Assembly: GCA_028711925.1 (NCBI GenBank)
Contig: JAQTRH010000011.1
Span: 1 to 15,168, forward strand
Length of the DNA stretch: 15,168 nt
DNA from: Candidatus Nanoarchaeia archaeon
Lineage (GTDB): Archaea; Nanobdellota; Nanobdellia; Woesearchaeales; CG1-02-33-12
Reading direction: 5' to 3'
Shown: positions 7,126 through 13,619 of the stretch, piece after piece
Layout: the number at the start of each line of letters is the position of its first letter
Position numbering within the stretch: position 1 is the first letter of the stretch
Notes under the pieces: generated by a model
Seen by the model: the letters and a program-made list of their open reading frames with translations, nothing else
What the model was told of the DNA's origin: nothing
Databases searched by the model: none
Position numbers and translations under genes: made by a program

Positions 7126-7605
7126 ATGAGATATTACAATGCAATATCCAAATCCTATAACGAGCTTCATAAAAAAGAGCAGCTGAATAAAATAAATATA
7201 ATAAAAGAAAACATAAAACCAAAAAAAGATGAAATTCTTCTTGATGTTGGATGCGGAACAGGTATATCAACATCTTCTTTTAACTGCATTAAAATTGGAG
7301 TTGACCCAAGCATCAAGATGCTTAAGCAGGCAAAAAATGCCTTTTATATGAAAGCGTGTGCTGAAAAGCTTCCATTTAAAGACAGATGCTTTGATTATGT
7401 TATTTCAGTTACTGCTGTGCATAATTTCAAAGACATAAAGAAAGGGTTAGAGGAGATAAAAAGGGTTGCAAAAAAAGATGTTGTTTTGAGTGTAATGAAA
7501 AGGTCATCAAAATTCGGCGAGATAGAAAAGAGAATAATTAGTATGTTCAAAGTGAAAAAAATCATTGAAGAGGAAAAAGATATTATATTCTTTCTGAAAA
7601 GATAA
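7126..7605 (+). CDS. Class I SAM-dependent methyltransferase
   Basis: 159 residues, a compact Rossmann-fold methyltransferase of the Methyltransf_11/UbiE-like type. Motif I is LLDVGCGTG (38-46), the acidic residue ending beta 2 is Asp60 (GVDPS), and the adenine-side and motif IV segments are AEKLPF (79-84) and 'FDYVISVTAVHNF' (89-101). The N-terminal 'YYNAISKSYNELH' is typical of small archaeal members. The substrate is unknown: RNA, protein and small molecules are all possible. It starts 18 bases after the last pilus gene, and GAGGTG at 7109-7114 is a ribosome site, although the gap to ATG is an unusual 11 bases. It is probably cotranscribed with the pilus genes, but a functional link is unproven. 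Confidence 0.85.
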   Translation: MRYYNAISKSYNELHKKEQLNKINIIKENIKPKKDEILLDVGCGTGISTSSFNCIKIGVDPSIKMLKQAKNAFYMKACAEKLPFKDRCFDYVISVTAVHNFKDIKKGLEEIKRVAKKDVVLSVMKRSSKFGEIEKRIISMFKVKKIIEEEKDIIFFLKR

Positions 7606-7606
7606 C

Positions 7607-7653
7607 CTTTATATAATATTAGGTTTATTGCTTAATCAAACTAAAAAGGTGAT
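7607..7653 (+). promoter_or_regulatory. Promoter of the charged protein-RuBisCO unit
   Basis: A TATA box CTTTATATAA (7607-7616) starts just after the methyltransferase stop. Expected transcription start is near 7637, giving a leader of about 20 bases with ribosome site GGTGAT (7648-7653) before ATG 7657. No second promoter is visible before the RuBisCO gene, so this one probably drives both. Confidence 0.7.
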
Positions 7654-7656
7654 ATT

Positions 7657-8289
7657 ATGTCTAATGATGAACTAATGAAACTCGCTAATTCTTTAAAGGA
7701 AAACGGGCTTGCAGCAAGCACAAAAGATGCTATAGAGCTTGCAAAAAGCATGATGAAGACAAATAATTCAGCAAGCGAACAAAAAAAAGAAGAGCTAAAG
7801 GAGACTGAAGAAGGAATAACCAGTAAAGACATTGAAAAAAAAAGTGAAAGGCAACAAAAAATTCCTGAGCAAAAAGCAGATAAGTCAGTAGAAAATACAA
7901 GACCAGAGGAAAAACAGGAAACTATCACTAAAAATATCAACCAGGAAGAAAAGCACGATGAAAATTTTAATGAACTTCCTGATGTTCAAGAAGTGCAAAA
8001 AACAGATAACGAAAAACTTGATTATAATATTTCAGAGGATGTAAGGACAGTAGAAGAACTTACTAATTCTGAAGATAATGAAAAACATGAAAAACCAGAT
8101 CAAGAGGAACCTTCCAAAGAAAAACAAGATCAAGAACCAACAGAAAACAAAGAATATGATGAACAGAAAAGTGAGGAGGATAAAACCTCTGAGCAGGAAA
8201 AGCAGCCAGAAGAAAAGGAAAGACCTAAAAATGAAAGGACTTATGCAGAAGAGAACGTTGATTTAACTGAAGTATTTGGCAATAGGTGA
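7657..8289 (+). CDS. Highly charged, probably disordered protein upstream of RuBisCO
   Basis: 210 residues, no signal peptide or membrane segment. Three parts are visible. Residues about 1-34 can form amphipathic helices ('ELMKLANSLKENGLAAS' and 'DAIELAKSMM'). The long middle (about 38-190) is almost entirely Glu, Lys, Gln, Asp, Asn, Ser and Pro and should be disordered. The C-terminus returns to a hydrophobic-containing motif, 'YAEENVDLTEVFGNR'. This layout of two short ordered ends joined by a charged linker suggests a tether or scaffold. It is the first gene of a unit with RuBisCO, whose start follows the stop by five bases. I do not recognise a named family. A true link to RuBisCO is speculation; the proximity may only be an operon effect. 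Confidence 0.8.
   Translation: MSNDELMKLANSLKENGLAASTKDAIELAKSMMKTNNSASEQKKEELKETEEGITSKDIEKKSERQQKIPEQKADKSVENTRPEEKQETITKNINQEEKHDENFNELPDVQEVQKTDNEKLDYNISEDVRTVEELTNSEDNEKHEKPDQEEPSKEKQDQEPTENKEYDEQKSEEDKTSEQEKQPEEKERPKNERTYAEENVDLTEVFGNR
8285..8288 (+). promoter_or_regulatory. Ribosome site pointing to the TTG start of RuBisCO
   Basis: GGTG at 8285-8288 (within AGGTGAT), at the very end of the upstream gene, is six bases before TTG 8295 and matches the GGTG-N5 spacing of other genes. An alternative GTG start at 8286 lies inside this site and would have no ribosome site of its own. Confidence 0.55.
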
Positions 8290-8294
8290 TTTTC

Positions 8295-9566
8295 TTGATT
8301 GACTACATAAATCTTGATTATAAGCCGTCAAAAAAAGATTTGATATGCGAATTCTATTTAGAGCCAAATAATATAAACATTGAGAAAGCAGCATCTCATG
8401 TTGCTTTAGAATCATCAATAGGAACATGGACAGATATTGCAACCATGAACAAGAGGATTGCAAAAACACTGAAACCAAGTGTTTTTTACATAAACAAAAA
8501 GAAAAAAATAATAAAAATAGCATATAATGAGAACCTTTTTGAAAAAGGAAACATGCCTGAAATCCTCTCAAGCATTGCTGGAAATATATTCGGCATGAGC
8601 TCAGTGAAAAACTTAAGGTTAATGGATATTTCTTTTCCTGAATCAATAGTTAAATCATTTAAAGGTCCAAAATTTGGAATAGCAGGAATTAGGAAAATAA
8701 CCACGATAAAGGAAAGGCCTTTAATCGGAACAATAGTTAAACCAAAGCTCGGTTTGAATGAAAAAGAGCACGCAAAGGTTGCCTATGATGCATGGATTGG
8801 CGGATTAGATATAGTGAAGGATGATGAAAACCTTACTTCTATGAGCTTTAATAATTTCAACAAAAGAGTTATTGAAACATTAAAATTAAGAAAAAAGGCA
8901 GAAAAGGAAACCGGAAAAATAAAGATATACATGCCCAATGTGACTGCTGAAACAAATGAGATGATTAAAAGGGCCAAGTTTGTTAAAAAGCATGGCGGAA
9001 GATATGTTATGATAGATATATTGACAGCCGGTTGGAGTGCATTGCAGACATTGAGGAATGCAGAGCTTGGTCTTGTTATACATGCCCACAGGGCAGGGCA
9101 TGCTGCTTTCACAAGAAATGGAAAGCACGGAATAAGCATGCTTGCTATAGCAAAGGCAGCAAGATTGATTGGGGCAGATCAGCTTCATATTGGCGCAATA
9201 GTTGGAAAGATGACAGGAACAAAACATGAGGTAAAAGATATAGGGGAGAATATTGAAGATAGTATAATACACGACAAAAACATACATATACTGGAACAGA
9301 AATGGTATAATATCAAGCCAACAATGGCCGTATGCTCTGGCGGGCTTCATCCGGGCGGGATTCCCCCTTTAGTAAAAATAATGGGGAATAACATAATAAT
9401 GCAGTTTGGGGGCGGCTGTCATGGGCATCCAAATGGAACTAAAGAAGGAGCTATGGCAATAAAGCAAGCTTTAGAAGCGGTTATGAGTAATAAAAGCCTT
9501 AAAAATTACTCTAAAACACATAAAGAGCTTAAAACAGCTATTGATAAATTTGGAATTATCCGTTAA
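8295..9566 (+). CDS. rbcL: Form III ribulose-1,5-bisphosphate carboxylase/oxygenase large subunit
   Basis: 423 residues from TTG 8295 (three more if GTG 8286 is used), typical for archaeal form III. It fixes CO2 onto ribulose 1,5-bisphosphate to yield 3-phosphoglycerate; in archaea this usually serves AMP/nucleoside salvage rather than a Calvin cycle. The catalytic set is intact (spinach numbers in brackets): Glu39 (60), Thr44 (65), Trp45 (66), Asn97 (123), Lys149 (175), Lys151 (177), the carbamylated Lys175 (201) and metal ligands Asp177 and Glu178 in GGLDIVKDDEN, His265 (294), Arg266 (295), His298 (327), loop 6 Lys305 (334), Ser348 (379) and the FGGGCHGHPNG phosphate site (371-381). It is cotranscribed with the charged protein. 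AMP phosphorylase and ribose-1,5-bisphosphate isomerase are not in the window. The III subtype cannot be fixed by eye. Confidence 0.95.
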   Translation: MIDYINLDYKPSKKDLICEFYLEPNNINIEKAASHVALESSIGTWTDIATMNKRIAKTLKPSVFYINKKKKIIKIAYNENLFEKGNMPEILSSIAGNIFGMSSVKNLRLMDISFPESIVKSFKGPKFGIAGIRKITTIKERPLIGTIVKPKLGLNEKEHAKVAYDAWIGGLDIVKDDENLTSMSFNNFNKRVIETLKLRKKAEKETGKIKIYMPNVTAETNEMIKRAKFVKKHGGRYVMIDILTAGWSALQTLRNAELGLVIHAHRAGHAAFTRNGKHGISMLAIAKAARLIGADQLHIGAIVGKMTGTKHEVKDIGENIEDSIIHDKNIHILEQKWYNIKPTMAVCSGGLHPGGIPPLVKIMGNNIIMQFGGGCHGHPNGTKEGAMAIKQALEAVMSNKSLKNYSKTHKELKTAIDKFGIIR

Positions 9567-9682
9567 TTATATATTCTTGATTATATATTTTATAGAATAA
9601 TAAGCTTTATATATGATGTGTAACTACTTATGAATAATATAAAGTATATAGCTATACTATTAAAAATCAGCAAATTGGGGGT
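9567..9682 (+). promoter_or_regulatory. TATA-rich leader of the acidic surface protein gene
   Basis: Four TATA-like elements occur: TTATATATT at 9567-9575 and again at 9581-9589, CTTTATATAT at 9605-9614, and GTATATAG at 9644-9651. The third is the best match and would give a leader of about 55 bases; the fourth would give a leader of about 15. GGGGGT (9677-9682) is the ribosome site, six bases before ATG 9689. No hairpin terminator for RuBisCO is evident. Confidence 0.55.
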
Positions 9683-9688
9683 AAAAAA

Positions 9689-11053
9689 ATGAAAAAAACC
9701 TTTTTGAAAGGAGGACTAGTTGGATTTTTTGTAATGCTGTTTCTTGCAGCAGTAGTCAGTGCAGCAGCACCAACAGACCCAACTGATATAACAGGATTTC
9801 CAGATGACCTTTATGTCGGGGATACATTAGAAGTAACTGCTTCAGGTGGAACAGACGCAGACAATGACACAATAACATACCAATACAAATTCTATAATCT
9901 TGACGATTCAGAAATAAGGCAGGATTGGGGTTCAAAAAACACATACAAAACACAGAACTCAGATGCCTTTGATAAGATAAGGGTTTATGCCAAATCAACA
10001 ACAGCAGACGCAAACAGCTCAGGGGAATATTATGAGGATATTTCTGTTGAACTGGGCTCAATGTTGGAAATAGATGACCTTGATGTTTATGTTGATGGTG
10101 AGAAAGATTCAAATCTGGAAGACGGAGATGAAATAGGAGAGGATGTAAAATCCGGCTCAACCGTTAATTTTGAGTTTGTAATAAAGAACCTTTATGATGA
10201 AGATGATGAAGACGAGCTTGGCATAGATGATAGAGATATGGAAATAGAAGATATAAGAATCACAGTAACTATAAGGGATATTGATGATGGGGATGACCTT
10301 GAAGAAGAATCAGATGAATTTAATTTAGATCCTGGTGATGAAAGTGACAGGGAATCAATTGAGTTTAAAATTCCTTCAAAAGTTGAAGAAGATGAGTACG
10401 ATGTGGAAATTGTTGTAGAAGGAGAAGACGGAGATGGCAATGAGCACAGGATTGAATGGGTTTTGACACTTGTAGTTGAAAAGGAAAAGCATGATATCCA
10501 GATTAAAAAGGCAGACCTTAGCCAATCAACAGTTTCATGCAGTAGATACACAACTCTTGATGTAGAACTTGTGAACTATGGGAGAAGTGATGAGGATGAG
10601 CTTATAGTTGAAGTAGAGAGCGAAGAACTTGGAATAAAGCAAAAGATAGAGGACATAGAGATTGAGGAAGGAGACAACTGGAGAAGATCATTTTCAATAA
10701 ATATTGATGATGATGTAGACCCTGGAACATACAGGATATTGACAAAGGTTTACTATGATTTAGATGATTACCAAGATGACGATTTTATACTGGATGCATA
10801 CGGGATAACAGACATTGTTGTTCAAAAATGCATAGAAACAACTCCTGAAGATGAAGAAGAGGAAGAAGAAGGAGAAGAGGTTATAATAGTAACTCCAACA
10901 ACACCAACCACTACACCAACAACACCAACCGGAGATGTAACAAGGGAAATATCATTCCAGGATACAAGCTTATATTTAGTACTGCTTGTAGGAACTGTTT
11001 TGATACTTGGATTAATATTCCTCTTACTGATATTTAAGTTGCTTTCAAGTTAA
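9689..11053 (+). CDS. Acidic, C-terminally anchored surface (S-layer-like) protein
   Basis: 454 residues. A Sec signal peptide (1-25, ending VVSA) leads into beta-sandwich segments: a PKD/Ig-like first domain (about 28-115, 'GGTDADNDTITYQYKFY'), then two CARDB-like domains (about 120-265 and 268-385), very rich in Asp and Glu. Two cysteines (284 and 381) flank the last domain and could pair. A Thr/Pro linker (402-414) precedes a C-terminal membrane helix (428-449). Signal, Ig-like repeats, Thr/Pro stalk and anchor match the plan of archaeal S-layer or cell-surface proteins, and similar acidic proteins are common in DPANN genomes. An S-layer role is inferred, not shown. Acidic clusters such as DDEDE and DDGDD may bind calcium. 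It stands alone between its own promoter and a T-rich terminator. Confidence 0.8.
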   Translation: MKKTFLKGGLVGFFVMLFLAAVVSAAAPTDPTDITGFPDDLYVGDTLEVTASGGTDADNDTITYQYKFYNLDDSEIRQDWGSKNTYKTQNSDAFDKIRVYAKSTTADANSSGEYYEDISVELGSMLEIDDLDVYVDGEKDSNLEDGDEIGEDVKSGSTVNFEFVIKNLYDEDDEDELGIDDRDMEIEDIRITVTIRDIDDGDDLEEESDEFNLDPGDESDRESIEFKIPSKVEEDEYDVEIVVEGEDGDGNEHRIEWVLTLVVEKEKHDIQIKKADLSQSTVSCSRYTTLDVELVNYGRSDEDELIVEVESEELGIKQKIEDIEIEEGDNWRRSFSINIDDDVDPGTYRILTKVYYDLDDYQDDDFILDAYGITDIVVQKCIETTPEDEEEEEEGEEVIIVTPTTPTTTPTTPTGDVTREISFQDTSLYLVLLVGTVLILGLIFLLLIFKLLSS

Positions 11054-11060
11054 CTTAATT

Positions 11061-11080
11061 ATTTCTTTTTTTAATTTTTT
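11061..11080 (+). terminator. T-rich terminator after the acidic surface protein
   Basis: Two T runs of seven and six bases (CTTTTTTTAATTTTTT) start soon after the stop codon, in line with archaeal intrinsic termination on oligo-T. Confidence 0.55.
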
Positions 11081-11142
11081 ATGTTTATTATTTCTTGATT
11101 ACTACTATTACTCCTAATTGTATAATACAACTAACATAATCC

Positions 11143-11181
11143 TTTTATAAAAATTAAAAAAGATTTTAATTTTATAAAAAT
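11143..11181 (+). repeat. Direct repeat TTTTATAAAAAT, candidate tandem TATA boxes
   Basis: The same 12-base sequence occurs at 11143-11154 and 11170-11181, 27 bases apart. Both resemble TATA boxes. The second would place transcription start near 11200, giving a leader of about 43 bases with ribosome site GGTG (11235-11238) before ATG 11244. The rest of the gap between 11081 and 11142 shows nothing specific. Confidence 0.45.
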
Positions 11182-11243
11182 ATGAATGTTTTTTTATGAA
11201 AAACGTTAAAAACTTTTTTGAATATTTCTTAAATGGTGATAAA

Positions 11244-12494
11244 ATGATAAAAAAAATATTTTTTGGAATTTTTTCAGCGCTGCTTTTTTTAAATACAGTT
11301 AACGCTGTGATAATCAATGAGATAATGTACGATCCTAATGGAACAGACACAGGAAGAGAGTGGATAGAGCTTTACAACAACAATGATTTTGATGTTAATA
11401 TCAGCGAATGGAAATTATTTGAATCAGAAGTAAACCACAAATTAACTGCTTTTCAGGGAAGCGATATATTAAACAAAAAAGAATATTTAATTATTGCAGA
11501 CAATCCTGAACAATTTTTGAATGATTATCCTGGCTTTGGCGAAACTATAATTGAAAGCTCATTTTCATTGTCCAATACAGGAGAGATAATATGTATAAAA
11601 GACAACACTTTTCAGACAATAAACTGTGTTGACTATTCCTCTGAATTATTGGCAAATGGAGATGGAAAAACAATTGAATTCTCAGGAACAGAATGGATGG
11701 AATCTTTAGTTTATTACGGCACTCCTGGAATGGAAAACAGCGTATATTCCTCAGGATTGGAAATAAATCAAAACACTATGCAAATTTATGCAAATGTTAT
11801 TTCAGGAGGAATTGAGATAAAAGACATAAATATTTCTCCAGATTATTATGAGAATGAGGGATTTCAGATAATGCCGAATGCAGCAATTTATAAGGACATT
11901 ACAATATCCGCAATAGTTGAAAACAAAGATGAAGGAAATATCTCTTCTGTTTCTGTTTTATTCAAGGATACAACCTTTGAAATGACAAAAATACAGGATT
12001 TGAATGAATATGAGCACATTTATCAGATAAACTTAAGTATGAATTTTTATGATAATCCAGGAATTTATGAGGTATTCTTAAAAGCAGAAAGTTCCAGCTC
12101 AAATACAAATAAAACAGCAGAATTTGAGTACTTGAAACTGATGGCCATCGAATTGAGTTCCAACGAGATAAACTTTGGCAATATGGTTAAAGGCAAAAAC
12201 AGCTCTGTCTCAGATGCTATAATACTTTCAAACATCGGAAATGTTTTTTCAGATATTGAAATGAACGGAAAGGCATTTACAAGCGGTGAGAGTTTTTTAG
12301 GTATAGATAACCTTTACTATAAAACAGAAAACTCTGACTTCATAAGATTTTCATCATTACCCTTTATGGCAGGCATTGATTTAGAGTGCAAAGAGGAAAG
12401 CAGCAAGAGCCTTGAATTCAAGCTTTACATTCCTGAAAACACAAAATCAGGAAATTACTCAAGCTCATTATCCATAACTGCAATAGAAAGATAA
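11244..12494 (+). CDS. Secreted lamin-tail-domain (LTD) protein
   Basis: 416 residues from ATG 11244, chosen because GGTG (11235-11238) sits five bases upstream and the signal peptide (1-21, ending VNA) then lies at the N-terminus; the open frame from 11196 adds 16 residues without a ribosome site. An LTD domain covers about 22-165 ('VIINEIMYDPNGTD', 'EWIELYN', ending 'GTPGMENS'), an Ig-like fold found in many secreted prokaryotic proteins, often beside surface nucleases or adhesins. The remaining part is beta-rich with a probable Ig-like domain at about 300-416. Many Asn-X-Ser/Thr sites fit a glycosylated exported protein. It lacks a membrane anchor, but the next gene, two bases downstream, encodes an anchored Ig-like protein, so the two may act as a pair. 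Confidence 0.8.
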   Translation: MIKKIFFGIFSALLFLNTVNAVIINEIMYDPNGTDTGREWIELYNNNDFDVNISEWKLFESEVNHKLTAFQGSDILNKKEYLIIADNPEQFLNDYPGFGETIIESSFSLSNTGEIICIKDNTFQTINCVDYSSELLANGDGKTIEFSGTEWMESLVYYGTPGMENSVYSSGLEINQNTMQIYANVISGGIEIKDINISPDYYENEGFQIMPNAAIYKDITISAIVENKDEGNISSVSVLFKDTTFEMTKIQDLNEYEHIYQINLSMNFYDNPGIYEVFLKAESSSSNTNKTAEFEYLKLMAIELSSNEINFGNMVKGKNSSVSDAIILSNIGNVFSDIEMNGKAFTSGESFLGIDNLYYKTENSDFIRFSSLPFMAGIDLECKEESSKSLEFKLYIPENTKSGNYSSSLSITAIER

Positions 12495-12495
12495 A

Positions 12496-13038
12496 ATGAA
12501 AATTTTATTTATTTTTAGTTTTTTAATCTTAATGTTTCCCTTATTTGTATGCTCAATAGGGGTTTCTCCAACTGAGATTGATTTTAAAAATTTATCTAAC
12601 GGCGAAAAGCAGAAAAGCTATTTAACTGTTTTCAACACCCTTAATGAAGAGGCATCATATTCATTAAATGTCAAGAATAACCATGAGATTTTTTATTTCT
12701 ATCCAACAGAGTTCAGTGTTCCTGCAAATCAAAACAAAAAAATTGAAGTGGTAGTTGAAATTCCGTATGATATGCATGAAGGCTATTACAGCGACATTAT
12801 ATATGTAAATGAAGTACAGAAATCCAATGAAAAAACAAGCGTGAGCCCTTCTTTGGCAGTAAAAGCAAGCTTTTTTGTTGAAGTGAAAGAATCAAAAGAA
12901 AGCAGTTTTATTGAAAGTTTAAAAAACAATTCAGAATTTAACTTAAATGAAATTTTCATTGTATCATTTGTTATAATTGCAGGAGCTATTCTTTATGTTT
13001 TTGAAAAAGAAAAGTCAATCTTTGATATTTTCAACTAA
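12496..13038 (+). CDS. Membrane-anchored Ig-like surface protein
   Basis: 180 residues. A signal peptide (1-20) leads into one Ig-like beta domain (about 21-131), with the opening 'IGVSPTEIDF' and a 'FSVPANQNKKIEVVVEIP' strand pair typical of the bacterial/archaeal Ig-like or COG1470-type domains that follow sugar or peptide modules. A membrane helix (about 152-169) and a short charged cytoplasmic tail end the protein. The ATG is two bases after the upstream stop with no ribosome site, so translation is probably coupled to the LTD gene. Its last 24 bases overlap the convergent Taw3 gene. Partner function is inferred. Confidence 0.75.
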   Translation: MKILFIFSFLILMFPLFVCSIGVSPTEIDFKNLSNGEKQKSYLTVFNTLNEEASYSLNVKNNHEIFYFYPTEFSVPANQNKKIEVVVEIPYDMHEGYYSDIIYVNEVQKSNEKTSVSPSLAVKASFFVEVKESKESSFIESLKNNSEFNLNEIFIVSFVIIAGAILYVFEKEKSIFDIFN

Positions 13039-13587
13039 ATCATAAAATTTACTTAGCCTTTTTTTGTTTAAATCCATTTTTTTATTTGCTTCATTAACAA
13101 GGAGCTTTAAATATTCTTCATTTATGTAGAGCTTTTTGTTTGAGGCAATTATGGTTTCAAACTGTTCAGAGCCGATTATTTCAACAACAATCTTTTTTCT
13201 TGTTGTTATTATGCCTGAATGCTTTAGCCCTGCTTTGCTTGCAATATCCAGGATTTTCTGGGCATTTTCAATTGTTTTACAGGCAATATGGATTATCATT
13301 GACTCCTGCCTGAACCAAAGTTGTTCATCAGGGATTTCTTTTAGCATATTTTTTATTTCACTGAAACTTGCTTTTCTGTGGCTTGAAAAAAAGAATTCAA
13401 CATCGCACTTCTTGCCTGATTCTGGCCTATTAATAATCATAATTCTTCCAGAGCATGAGGATGTTGTATAATAATCTTTTAATGAGTTTATTAAGTCAAC
13501 CAAATTTTTTATTTCATCATCTATCGAGCCTTTTTTTGACTTGTCAATTCTTTCAAGGATATTTTTTTTATCTTTTTCAAATGCCAT
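13015..13587 (-). CDS. taw3: Taw3/TYW3 tRNA wybutosine-pathway methyltransferase
   Basis: 190 residues from ATG at 13587. Taw3/TYW3 transfers a methyl group from SAM to N4 of the tricyclic base at position 37 of tRNA(Phe) during wyosine-derivative synthesis. Family marks are TTSSCSGR (41-48), 'LWFRQESMIIHIAC' (90-103), AGLKHSGI (119-126) and 'RKKIVVEIIGSE' (130-141). Length matches archaeal members. A TATA box about 26 bases upstream makes the transcript leaderless and favours this ATG over a TTG two codons earlier. The other pathway enzymes (Trm5, Taw1, Taw2) are not in the window. The gene stands between the nucleotidyltransferase gene and the convergent surface gene. Confidence 0.9.
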   Translation of the reverse strand: MAFEKDKKNILERIDKSKKGSIDDEIKNLVDLINSLKDYYTTSSCSGRIMIINRPESGKKCDVEFFFSSHRKASFSEIKNMLKEIPDEQLWFRQESMIIHIACKTIENAQKILDIASKAGLKHSGIITTRKKIVVEIIGSEQFETIIASNKKLYINEEYLKLLVNEANKKMDLNKKRLSKFYDLVENIKD

Positions 13588-13606
13588 TAACAAAAAGAAA
13601 AATTAT

Positions 13607-13618
13607 CTTTATAAATAT
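13607..13618 (-). promoter_or_regulatory. TATA box of taw3
   Basis: Read on the minus strand, ATATTTATAAAG lies about 26 bases before ATG 13587, within the 32-base gap after the nucleotidyltransferase stop. Taw3 therefore probably has its own leaderless transcript. Confidence 0.65.
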
Positions 13619-13619
13619 A

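Noticed and set aside
8078..8266. Lys-rich frame inside the charged protein gene
   Set aside because: It comes from reading the A-rich Glu/Lys codons in another frame; no start signal.
7657..8289. A repeat-based RuBisCO linker like EPYC1 or CsoS2
   Set aside because: No regular repeat or recurrent binding motif could be seen in the charged middle part, so only positional linkage is claimed.
8886..9350. Long open frame on the minus strand inside the RuBisCO gene
   Set aside because: It lies fully opposite a strongly conserved gene, has an unusual Cys/His/Tyr-rich composition and no promoter or ribosome site; it is a shadow.
9756..10551. Minus-strand frames opposite the acidic surface protein, one made mostly of serine
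   Set aside because: Antisense of Asp/Glu codons gives Ser/Leu/His-rich nonsense; no start signals and no family resemblance.
11196..11243. Upstream start adding 16 residues to the LTD protein
   Set aside because: It has no ribosome site and would place a non-hydrophobic stretch before the signal peptide, whereas ATG 11244 has GGTG at five bases.
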